Shown here: piece by piece, positions 24,987 through 32,013 of the stretch
Numbering within the stretch: position 1 is the stretch's first letter
Layout: each line of letters opens with the position of its first letter
Source of the DNA: OFTM291 sp041741375
Lineage (GTDB): Bacteria > Gemmatimonadota > Gemmatimonadetes > Gemmatimonadales > GWC2-71-9
Reading direction: 5' to 3'
Length of the DNA stretch: 43,501 nucleotides
NCBI GenBank assembly: GCA_041741375.1
Contig: JBGSKF010000074.1
Span: 1 to 43,501 of the forward strand
Notes under the pieces: generated by a model
Databases searched by the model: none
What the model was told of the DNA's origin: nothing
Seen by the model: the letters and a program-made list of their open reading frames with translations, nothing else
Translations under genes and position numbers: made by a program

Positions 24987-25994
24987 TCAGCGCGGCTCCG
25001 CGTAGACGTCGGTGTGGAGTTCCCGCTCGTCGGGGTCGGGAGAGTCCTCGGCGAAGGTGATCGCATCCTCGACCTCGGCAGCCACGTCGGCCACCAGGGC
25101 CTCGAGTGCCGCCGAGTCGAGGAGATCGGCCGCCCGCAGGGCGTCCGCGAGGAGGCGGATCGGATCCCGCTGGCGATATTCCTCGACCTCCTCGCGGGTG
25201 CGATAGGTGCCATGGGCCGCATCCGACATTGAATGGCCGACGTACCGGTAGGTCTTCATTTCCAGGAGAGTGGGCCGGGATTCGGTGCGGGCACGGTCCA
25301 CCGCCTGGTCCACCGCCGCCTTCACGGCGAACACGTCCTGGCCGTCCACGACGTCCGCCGCCATGTCGTAGCTGTAGGCCCGGCGGGAGAGGTCGAGAAT
25401 CGAACTCGCGCGCGCCAGGGCGGTCCCCATGCCGTAGCCGTTGTTCTCGCAGATGAAGATCGCGGGGAGCTTCCAGAGAGCGGCCATGTTGAGTGCCTCG
25501 TGGAAAGCGCCGATGTTCATCGCGGCCTCGCCGAAAAAGCACACCGACACGGCGTTCGTTTTCCGGTACCGCGCGGCGAAGGCCATGCCGGCGGCGAGGG
25601 GGATGTGACTGCCGACGATCCCGTGCCCGCCCATAAAGCGAAGGGAGGCATCGAAGATGTGCATGGATCCGCCCTTGCCCTTGCTGGATCCGGTGGCCTT
25701 GCCGTACAGCTCGGCCATGATGGCGCGGGCGCTCACCCCGCGCGCCAGCGCGTGACCATGCTCCCGGTACGAGGCGGTGATCCAGTCCTCCGGCCCGAGG
25801 GCGGCCATGGTCCCCACGGCGACCGCCTCCTGGCCGATGTAGAGGTGGCAGAATCCGCCGACCCGTCCCAGGCTGTAGGCCTCACCGGCCTTTTCCTCAA
25901 ATTTCCGGATCAGCATCATCTGGCGGAGATAGCCGACCACCGTGTCCCGGGGCAGGTCCGTCACGGCCGGGGGAGCCCCGGCATCGGGCGTCAT
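24987..25994 (-). CDS. pdhA: Pyruvate dehydrogenase E1 alpha subunit
   Basis: The alpha half of E1, 335 residues, binds thiamine diphosphate and decarboxylates pyruvate. Family blocks are LIRKFEEKAGEAYSLGRVGGF, YIGQEAVAVG, YREHGHALARGV, KGKGGSMHIFD, GGHGIVGSHIPLAAGMAFA and the phosphorylation-loop equivalent YRYVGHSMSDAAHGTYRT. The thiamine/metal motif, normally GDG followed by NN, reads Gly155-Glu156-Ala157 and ends in Glu-Asn-Asn 183-185. The metal-binding Asp is therefore Glu and the second Gly is Ala. This is conservative but unusual in my experience of the family. The ATG overlaps the lipA stop (TGATG). Confidence 0.93.
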   Translation of the reverse strand: MTPDAGAPPAVTDLPRDTVVGYLRQMMLIRKFEEKAGEAYSLGRVGGFCHLYIGQEAVAVGTMAALGPEDWITASYREHGHALARGVSARAIMAELYGKATGSSKGKGGSMHIFDASLRFMGGHGIVGSHIPLAAGMAFAARYRKTNAVSVCFFGEAAMNIGAFHEALNMAALWKLPAIFICENNGYGMGTALARASSILDLSRRAYSYDMAADVVDGQDVFAVKAAVDQAVDRARTESRPTLLEMKTYRYVGHSMSDAAHGTYRTREEVEEYRQRDPIRLLADALRAADLLDSAALEALVADVAAEVEDAITFAEDSPDPDERELHTDVYAEPR

Positions 25995-26875
25995 CACATG
26001 GTCCTCGCAGTCAGGGCCTTGTCCACCTGTTCCCAGGCGTGGTAGCTCGACCGGGTGAGGGGGCTCGCCTCGACATGGGCAAATCCCATCTCTCGGCCCG
26101 CCGCCTTCAACTCGGCAAATTCGGCGGGCGTGTAATACCGGGCAACGGGAAGATGGCCGTCGGAAGGGCGGAGGTACTGGCCCAGGGTGAGGATGTTGAC
26201 GTCGCTCCGGCGGAGATCGCGCATGGCGACCAGGACTTCGTCCCATTCCTCGCCCATGCCGAGGATGATGCCCGACTTGGTCAGGGCGTCGGGGGAGCGT
26301 TCCCGCGCGGTGGCCAGGAGGCGCAGGGCCCGGTCGTAGCGTCCGCCCGGGCGGGCCAGCCGGTAGAGGCGCTCCACCGTCTCCAGGTTGTGGTTGAGAA
26401 TGGCGGGCCTCGCATCGAGCACGAGCTGCAGGGCGGCGGCCGATCCCTTGAAATCGGGAATGAGCACCTCGACCGTGGTGTCCGGCAACCGCGACCGGAT
26501 CTCCGTGACACAGGCGGCGAACGCCTCGGCTCCTCCGTTCAGAAGATCGTCCCGGTCCACCGAGGTGATCACCACGTGGGCGAGGCCCATCCGGGCCACG
26601 GCCTCCGCCAGGCGGACGGGTTCCACCGGGTCGTAGGCCTTCGGTGTCCCGTGGGCCACCGCACAGTAGGCGCAGTTGCGGGTGCAGACGTCCCCCAGGA
26701 TCATGAACGTGGCCGCCTGATGCTCCCAGCACTCACCGATGTTGGGGCAGCGCGCCTCCTCGCAGACGGTGTGCAGCCCGAGTTCGCGCATCATCCCGCG
26801 GAGGCGGGCGTAATTCGCTCCCCCCGGCGCCCGCACCTTGATCCACGACGGTTTCCGCACGGCGGGAGGGGTCAT
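25994..26875 (-). CDS. lipA: Lipoyl synthase
   Basis: A radical SAM enzyme that inserts two sulfurs into protein-bound octanoyl groups. It has the sacrificial-cluster cysteines Cys38, Cys43 and Cys49 (CEEARCPNIGEC). The SAM-cluster motif is Cys64-x3-Cys68-x2-Cys71 (CTRNCAYC). The C-terminal RSSYHA supplies the serine ligand. Length is 293 residues from the ATG at 26875. This ATG has no ribosome site; a GTG at 26944 in frame has GAGG six bases before it and would add 23 residues (VSAVPLVQLTRE...), so the true start is open. It is the first gene of the run with pdhA, pdhB, pdhC, lpd and lipB and overlaps pdhA. Array B lies between it and the TlpA-like gene upstream. Confidence 0.95.
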   Translation of the reverse strand: MTPPAVRKPSWIKVRAPGGANYARLRGMMRELGLHTVCEEARCPNIGECWEHQAATFMILGDVCTRNCAYCAVAHGTPKAYDPVEPVRLAEAVARMGLAHVVITSVDRDDLLNGGAEAFAACVTEIRSRLPDTTVEVLIPDFKGSAAALQLVLDARPAILNHNLETVERLYRLARPGGRYDRALRLLATARERSPDALTKSGIILGMGEEWDEVLVAMRDLRRSDVNILTLGQYLRPSDGHLPVARYYTPAEFAELKAAGREMGFAHVEASPLTRSSYHAWEQVDKALTARTM

Positions 26876-27042
26876 CACGGGCAGCGAACGAGGGACGGGC
26901 GGGGCGGTTTCTCGTGTGAGCTGGACGAGCGGGACTGCACTCACGCGGACCTCAAGGGTGAAGGGACAACCTCCGGGACAAGTCCGGAAAAATAGTCGGC
27001 CCGCCACCTGAAGGCCACGCCTTCCCAACACACCCCACCCCG

Positions 27043-27189
27043 GGGGACTGGGTATTGGGTGTTGGGGATTGGGGATTGGGGATTGGGTACTGGGTCTTGG
27101 GTACTGGGGACTGGGCCCCTCCCCGCAGTTCCCAGCACCCGACACCCAACACCCGACTCCCGACTCCCTACTCCCTACTCCCTGCTCTC
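27043..27189. repeat. Heptamer inverted array B (GGGNNNT / NNNNCCC)
   Basis: Eleven exactly phased heptamers on the + strand (27043-27119; GGGGACT, GGGTATT, GGGTGTT, GGGGATT three times, GGGTACT, GGGTCTT and others) face nine units (27127-27189; AGTTCCC to GACTCCC, TACTCCC twice, TGCTCTC). Only about seven bases separate the arms. Each strand therefore has G3-N4 spaced tracts, which can form either one long hairpin or G-quadruplexes. The right arm includes the stop codon (27175-27177) and last codons of the TlpA-like gene. The gene-free stretch 26876-27174 holds this array and, nearer lipA, nothing else recognised. Confidence 0.92.
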
Positions 27190-28404
27190 TTCCGCCAGCA
27201 GGCGCTCGATCGTGGCGCGCAGTTCTTCGATCTGCCGGGTGTATTGGGCCCCGGTGCCGGGTCCGAGGAATCCGGCGTGGATCTCCCGAACGCGTCCGTC
27301 CCGTCCGAGGAAGAGTGTGGTCGGGTAGGCGGTGAATCCCTCGAGCTGGGGCAGGGTGGCGGCGGTGGCCTCGACATCGTTGATCCCGCCGAGGAGCAGG
27401 GGGAACTCGATGCCAAACTTGTCGCGGTACCGGCGGAGCTGCCGGTGGTCGACGGCCGTGTCTCCCGTCACTTCGTAGGCGAGGCCCAGGACGGTCAGCC
27501 CCCGGTCCCGATAATCCCGATGGAACTGCACCAGGGTGGGGGCGGCATCGTGGCAGGTGGGGCACCAGCTGCCGAAGATGTCCACCATCACGACCTTGCC
27601 GCGAAACTGCGGGTCGTCCTGAGTGACCAGGCGGCCTTCCAGGTCGGGAAAGGCAAAGCGAAACGGCGTGAGGGTGTCGGCGCGGGTGAGTTCATTCGGG
27701 GGGGTCAAGTGCCGGGCGCCGGTGCTGCGCACCGCGACGAACGGGGTCTGGGTGCGGAGTCCCGCGTGAAAGACACCACGCAGGGTGTCGCCGTCGAGGC
27801 GTCCCGCCGCCAGGTAAACGAAAGCGCCGTCGAATTTGCCGAGGTAGAAGCTGTCGCCGACCGCAGCGCCGTGAAAAATGCCGTAGTCGCCGCTGTTGGC
27901 GAGGACGTTTCCCTCCAGGCCGGTCGCCCCGTTCCGGATCTCGAACACGCGGGGACTCCTCCGCGTGTCGGTGATGAAGGTGGCATCCCACCGTCCGACC
28001 AACGCCTCGGGGCCGGGCAGGATCGTTTCCGCGCCCCGCGCGGCCCGGAACGGAATGACCCGCGGGCCCCGGTTGCCGACATTGCGGTACTCCCCGGCGA
28101 GGGAATCTCCGGTGAGGGTCGCGGTCAGGGTGGCATCGTAATCCCCGATCTCGAACCGGACCGTATCCCCGGCCAGGGTCACGGCGGAGAGGGGTTGGCA
28201 GCCGGGTCCATTGCAGACTCGGCCGGTGTACTGCGAACCATCCCACTCGAGGTAGAGCATGAAGGGGAGCTCGCCGCCGGCCAGATCGAGGGCGGCGGCC
28301 CAGGAACCGGCCAGGGGAGTGCCGCCGCCCCCTCCGCACCCCGCCAGGGTGAGAAGGGCCAGCAGGGCCAGAGGGTGTGGTCGAGTGGAGGGCGGTCTGC
28401 TCAT
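27175..28404 (-). CDS. TlpA-like thioredoxin-fold lipoprotein
   Basis: The 409-residue product begins MSRPPSTRPHPLALLALLTLAGC, a lipoprotein signal with lipobox LAGC, followed by a glycine run. A beta-rich region (about 30-240) resembles the N-terminal domain of other TlpA/ResA-like lipoproteins. The C-terminal thioredoxin fold (about 250-400) has the redox pair Cys281/Cys284 in FGSWCPTCHDAAP and the cis-proline in TAYPTTLFLGRDG. Such proteins reduce or protect exported thiols or work in cytochrome maturation. ATG 28404 has a strong GGAGG ribosome site and overlaps the stop of the DUF1684 gene. The protein ends in Ser-Arg-Glu encoded by the start of heptamer array B, whose TAG is the stop. 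Confidence 0.9.
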   Translation of the reverse strand: MSRPPSTRPHPLALLALLTLAGCGGGGGTPLAGSWAAALDLAGGELPFMLYLEWDGSQYTGRVCNGPGCQPLSAVTLAGDTVRFEIGDYDATLTATLTGDSLAGEYRNVGNRGPRVIPFRAARGAETILPGPEALVGRWDATFITDTRRSPRVFEIRNGATGLEGNVLANSGDYGIFHGAAVGDSFYLGKFDGAFVYLAAGRLDGDTLRGVFHAGLRTQTPFVAVRSTGARHLTPPNELTRADTLTPFRFAFPDLEGRLVTQDDPQFRGKVVMVDIFGSWCPTCHDAAPTLVQFHRDYRDRGLTVLGLAYEVTGDTAVDHRQLRRYRDKFGIEFPLLLGGINDVEATAATLPQLEGFTAYPTTLFLGRDGRVREIHAGFLGPGTGAQYTRQIEELRATIERLLAEESRE

Positions 28405-29228
28405 GGAATGGTCACCTCCAGGCCGCCGCCGAGGTACCGCTCGCCGGCGGCCACCGGCACGGGGAGTGTGTTGCCTCGCCACGGAGCCGGGCAGGCGTAC
28501 ACGGTGTTGTAGGCGCAGAAGGGATTCCGGGCCCGGTTGAAATCGAGGCGATAGCGATCGCCGCCCAGGGGAAGGAGGGTCACGAATCGCCCCGCAGGGT
28601 AGGTGGTGTTTCCGTTGGTCGCGTCCCGGAAATAGACCTCCAGGTCGCTCTCCTCACCGAGACCGGTGGGGATGCGGAGGACGCGAAGGGTGACGGGGCC
28701 CCGGGACGTGGGCACCTCCACGGTTCCGGCCTCGGTCGCCTCCACTTCCATGCCATCGGAGGCCAGGATGCGCCGGATCCCGGGCCGGGAGGCGGGGACG
28801 AGCCGAACGGTCAGGCCCCACTCCGTGGTGTGCGGATGGTACGCGGGAGTCTTGGGGTCACGATGAGGGCCATATACCGTGAGGACGCTGCGACCCGATG
28901 GACCGCTCAGATAGAGCCGATACGAACCGAGGGGGACGACGCGAAGCCGGGGGAGGACGCGGGTCCCCTTCTCGTCGGCGAGCCGCGCCACCGCCCCCTC
29001 GCCGCGCAGCGTGGCGGGGGAGATCCCCTCCAGGGGAATGTCGGCGGTCGGGGGGCCCAGGGTGAGGCCGGGGCCCACGGGACGCTGCACCACGGCCGCA
29101 AAGGGAGAATTCGGAGCCTCGGTGAGCCAGCGGGTGTAGTCGGCCCGCTCCCGCGCCAGATCCGCGGGCACCTGGGCGGTGAGGGGGACAGAGAATGTCA
29201 GACCAGCCAGCACTGCGAAACGAATCAC
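28401..29228 (-). CDS. DUF1684 secreted protein
   Basis: A 275-residue protein with an N-terminal signal (VIRFAVLAGLTFSVPLTAQ) and the DUF1684 hallmarks. These are a WLTEAPNSPF-like opening, the central VYGPHRDPKT, and the C-terminal block YFRDATNGNTTYPAGRF followed by YRLDFNRARNPFCAYNTVYACP and PVAAGE. The family (PF07920) has no established function; the conserved Asn/Arg/Cys block suggests a binding or catalytic pocket. GTG 29228 has an AGGAG ribosome site nine bases before it, and the frame further upstream is not coding. The stop overlaps the TlpA-like ATG (ATGA), so both exported proteins are made together, and a thiol-related partnership is possible but unproven. Confidence 0.88.
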   Translation of the reverse strand: MIRFAVLAGLTFSVPLTAQVPADLARERADYTRWLTEAPNSPFAAVVQRPVGPGLTLGPPTADIPLEGISPATLRGEGAVARLADEKGTRVLPRLRVVPLGSYRLYLSGPSGRSVLTVYGPHRDPKTPAYHPHTTEWGLTVRLVPASRPGIRRILASDGMEVEATEAGTVEVPTSRGPVTLRVLRIPTGLGEESDLEVYFRDATNGNTTYPAGRFVTLLPLGGDRYRLDFNRARNPFCAYNTVYACPAPWRGNTLPVPVAAGERYLGGGLEVTIP

Positions 29229-29250
29229 CGGAACCTGCTCCTTTTTTGAA

Positions 29251-29421
29251 AGTTCGAAGTTCGAAGGAGAGGCGAAAGCCTTTCGCCCGCGTGGGTGACC
29301 CTGGGTTGGGCCCGAACAGGGAATGCTCACACGAAGCCACGAAGGCACAAAGGAACACGGGGTTCCCAGGCCGACACCAGAAAATCATTCTTTCGAACTT
29401 CAGACTTCGAACTTCACACTT
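29251..29421. repeat. Heptamer inverted array C (AGTTCGA / CGAACTT)
   Basis: Two heptamers plus a partial unit on the left (AGTTCGA at 29251 and 29258) face four phased units on the right (29394-29421: CGAACTT, CAGACTT, CGAACTT, CACACTT). The 130-base core (29265-29393) includes CACGAAGCCACGAAGGCACAAAG, a motif related to the CCACGGAGGAC repeats near 33 kb. The right arm starts eight bases after the thiO stop, reading from thiO. No gene lies in 29229-29429. Confidence 0.8.
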
Positions 29422-29429
29422 CAAAACGG

Positions 29430-30536
29430 CTACCAGCTCCAGAAGCGCTCGGGACGGAGGGCATCGATATTCTCGAACGGCGCCTCGCCCGCGAGCAGTT
29501 GCTGGAGGATCACTCCGGTCACGCCCGCCAGGAGGATCCCGTTCCGGCCATGTCCGGTGGCATACCAGAGTCCCGGCGTCATCGGTTCGGGCCCCACGAT
29601 GGGCAACCCATCCGGGGTGCCCGGCCGTAGCCCGGACCAGTGTCGAAGGACGGCCGGCTTCTCCAGCGAAGGAACCAGCGAGCGCAGGCCCTCGAGCAGG
29701 TTCTGCCGCCCCTCATCCGTGGTCGTGGGCGAAAAACCCGCATGCTCCATCGTGGCCCCGACCCACATGCTTCCCCCACGAGGTACCACATACACACCGC
29801 CTCCGAAGTAGATGCCGGGAGCGAGTGTCGCGGGCCATTCGATGGCGAGAATCTGTCCGCGGACGGGCTCAACCGAAAGAGGACGCGGCAGCCCTTCCAG
29901 GCGTCCGCTCCAGGCACCGGCCGCCACGATCACCTGATCCCCGGTGTAACGCTGGGCTCCCGTGACCCCCGCCACCTTTCCCTGGCGGTCGAGATCGAGG
30001 CGCAGGATCCGGTCGTGGACCAGGATCGCTCCCTGGGCCTCCGCATCCGCCCGCAGTGCCTTCACCAGGGCCACGGGATTGAGCGACCCGTCGTTCGGCG
30101 CCCAGAAGGCGCCCTCCCCGGGAACCAGCTTCGGCCACCGCTTCCCCACCTCGTCGGGGGCGAGCCAATCGCACAGGTGCCCGTGCTGGCGCTGCCAGCC
30201 GACCTGGCGGCGCAGGTCCTCCGCCTCGCCCGCCGAGTGGGCCACCCGGAGGATCCCCCCCTGCCACAACTCGATGTCGATTCCGGTGGCCTCTTTCAGC
30301 AGGTCGGCCTGGGTGGCGAAGTACTCCCGCCCGGCCAGGCCGAGATCCAGGAGGTCGTCGTCCTCGCTCGACTCAACCTGCGGTGCCAGCATCCCGGCCG
30401 AGGCGAGCCACGCCTCGCCGCCGAGGGTTCCGTCGTCGATCAGCAGGGGCCGGAAGCCTGCCAGCGCAAGCTCGCGCGCGCACGCGGCTCCAACCACGCC
30501 ACCGCCGACAATGATAACGTCGCTCTTGACAGGCAC
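29430..30536 (-). CDS. thiO: FAD-dependent glycine oxidase ThiO
   Basis: ThiO oxidises glycine to iminoglycine for the thiazole ring of thiamine. The 368-residue protein opens with the FAD motif DVIIVGGGVVGAACARELALAGFRP, followed by ASAGMLAPQVE, which is strongly ThiO-like. It keeps WAPNDGSLNPVALVKAL, AGAWSGRLEG, VEPVRGQILAIE and the C-terminal HWSGLRPGTPDGLPIVGP with YATGHGRNGILLAGVTG. GTG 30536 has AGGA at good distance. The rest of the thiazole genes (thiS, thiG, thiE) are absent from the window. Sarcosine oxidase-like or D-amino acid oxidases are alternatives, less likely given the motifs. Confidence 0.85.
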   Translation of the reverse strand: MPVKSDVIIVGGGVVGAACARELALAGFRPLLIDDGTLGGEAWLASAGMLAPQVESSEDDDLLDLGLAGREYFATQADLLKEATGIDIELWQGGILRVAHSAGEAEDLRRQVGWQRQHGHLCDWLAPDEVGKRWPKLVPGEGAFWAPNDGSLNPVALVKALRADAEAQGAILVHDRILRLDLDRQGKVAGVTGAQRYTGDQVIVAAGAWSGRLEGLPRPLSVEPVRGQILAIEWPATLAPGIYFGGGVYVVPRGGSMWVGATMEHAGFSPTTTDEGRQNLLEGLRSLVPSLEKPAVLRHWSGLRPGTPDGLPIVGPEPMTPGLWYATGHGRNGILLAGVTGVILQQLLAGEAPFENIDALRPERFWSW

Positions 30537-30626
30537 TTATGATCCTATGAAACTTTTTGAAACGTCGCCCGTACTGGATCCACGTCCTACGGCTGGGCAC
30601 CGGTTGCCCTCATCAAGGAGTATAGT

Positions 30627-30836
30627 ATGGTCAGGACCATCGCAGGGTTCGCTGGTTTTGCAATCGTGGTGATGATTGCCATGCGGTTGCTGGGCGGCTT
30701 GTTCGGACTGCTGGGGTCTTTCCTCTGGCTCGCGTTTCTCGGATTCGTGTTCTACACCCTCCTGCGGGTTTTCTTCCCGAAGGGTGCCGACGCGATTCGG
30801 GACCTGATCCAGGGGAAGGAACGCACAGCGGAGTAA
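30627..30836 (+). CDS. Small membrane protein, 69 residues
   Basis: A short gene with an excellent AAGGAG ribosome site seven bases before the ATG. The protein is mostly one long or two adjacent hydrophobic segments (residues 5-50: IAGFAGFAIVVMIAM, then LLGGLFGLLGSFLWLAFLGFVFYTLL), followed by a basic/polar tail RVFFPKGADAIRDLIQGKERTAE. It has no name I recognise. It is divergent from thiO with 90 bases between, so a promoter should lie there, but I see no convincing boxes. The stop is followed 20 bases later by heptamer array D. Confidence 0.7.
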   Translation: MVRTIAGFAGFAIVVMIAMRLLGGLFGLLGSFLWLAFLGFVFYTLLRVFFPKGADAIRDLIQGKERTAE

Positions 30837-30856
30837 GGCCAGGGGACGGTGGAACA

Positions 30857-31274
30857 GGGAGTGGGGAGTGGGGAGTAGGGAGTAAGTAGGGAGTAGGGAG
30901 TAGGGAGTAGGATGCGATTGCCTGTAGGGGCACCCCTTGTGGGTGCCCTCCACCAGAGGGTTCATCCCGTAGCGAAGGGTCAGAGGGTGCAGCACAGGCC
31001 GTTCGCGAAGGGCCCCTACACCCGTCGTCCGGATCTCGGGGTTCACCTGCCGCACTCACAGGGGTCCGGTGGACGCGACCGATGGGAAGTATACCAACCA
31101 GTCTCCTCAGATCCCCTCGCAGGCTCGGGGCAGGCTCCTCGCCTGCGGCTCGGGATGACAGCCCTCCATTCGCCAACTTCAGCCCTACTCCCCACTCCCT
31201 ACACCCTACTCCCTACTCCCTACTCCCTACTCCCTACTACTCTCTACCCCCTACTCCCTACTCCCTACTCCCCA
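30857..31274. repeat. Heptamer inverted array D (GGGAGTA / TACTCCC) with nested elements
   Basis: Seven GGGAGTA/GGGAGTG units (30857-30909, with one 4-base slip at 30885-30888) face about a dozen TACTCCC-type units (about 31184-31274). The core of about 275 bases holds a roughly 98-bp element with TGTAGGGGC/GCCCCTACA ends and a further GC-rich inverted repeat (CGCAGGC...GCCTGCG, about 31111-31147). The array fills the space between the converging small membrane protein and DUF3108 genes, and its right arm contains the DUF3108 stop codon (31258-31260). Confidence 0.92.
30923..31020. repeat. Small element with TGTAGGGGC terminal inverted repeats
   Basis: TGTAGGGGC (30923-30931) and GCCCCTACA (31012-31020) bound a 98-bp segment that starts with a stem GGCACCC/GGGTGCC. 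It looks like a non-autonomous palindromic element similar in style to other GTAGGGGC repeats I have seen in bacterial genomes. It has no coding capacity. Confidence 0.6.
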
Positions 31275-32013
31275 CCCTCATCTCCTCCAGTCGCAGCGTC
31301 ACCTTGCCGAACTCATAGCGTGACTGAATCTGCACCGGGATCCGCCGCGCGTCGTCGGTGAGCCAGAGGCGGGCCTCGGCCCGCTTCGAGAACATCCCCT
31401 TCTCGTCGATCTCGGGGTTGAGCACCAGGCACATGACCCGGCTGCCATCGGGGAGCTTCATCTCCTCCCGCTTCAGCACCCGGATGATCATGGGGTTCTT
31501 TTCCCGGCGGAAGTACCGGTTGAACCGGTAGGTCCTCCCCACTTCGAGGGGAATGCTGCGCACAAAGTAGAGGAAGGCCGCGTCATCGAGCGGGGCGGCC
31601 ACGGTCGGTTGCGGGGGATTGTCGTCCTGCCGGTAGTAGCCGCTGTCGGGGAAGATGTCGTAGACCCGGAGCCGTTTACGCCCGTTCTCGTCGTGGTCCT
31701 GGCGCATCCGGAGGGAGGCGAGGTCCGCGACCCGGGTCCACGACTCCATCACATCGTTGAGGCGAAAGAACATGTTCCCCGCCTCGAGCTGGAAGCGGAA
31801 CCGGTAGGTCTCATCCCCCCGCAGGGTATCGAGACCGACCACTCCGACGGTGGCGGTGCCCAGGCGCAGCATGCCCAACTTGGCACTGTAGCTGAGTGAC
31901 TCGCCAACCGCGAAGGGGTGCCGGGCCACGGCCGGGGTGTCGGGGACCGTCACCATCGGACCGCCGGCCCCCACTTGCATCAGCACCAGGGCGAGAGAAA
32001 GTCCCCCCGTCAT
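31258..32013 (-). CDS. DUF3108 exported protein
   Basis: A 251-residue protein with an N-terminal hydrophobic segment (GGLSLALVLMQVGAGG) and the DUF3108 pattern. The pattern is FAVGESLSYSAKLGMLRLGTATVGV, then VMESWTRVADLASLR, then FPDSGYYRQDD and the C-terminal block LWLTDDARRIPVQIQSRYEFGKVTLRLEEM. The family (PF11306) comprises periplasmic beta-rich proteins of unknown function; a LolA-like lipid-binding fold is a guess. The ATG overlaps the stop of the glycosyltransferase gene (ATGA). The last codons encode GSRE followed by TAG and are themselves units of heptamer array D. Confidence 0.85.
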   Translation of the reverse strand: MTGGLSLALVLMQVGAGGPMVTVPDTPAVARHPFAVGESLSYSAKLGMLRLGTATVGVVGLDTLRGDETYRFRFQLEAGNMFFRLNDVMESWTRVADLASLRMRQDHDENGRKRLRVYDIFPDSGYYRQDDNPPQPTVAAPLDDAAFLYFVRSIPLEVGRTYRFNRYFRREKNPMIIRVLKREEMKLPDGSRVMCLVLNPEIDEKGMFSKRAEARLWLTDDARRIPVQIQSRYEFGKVTLRLEEMRVGSRE

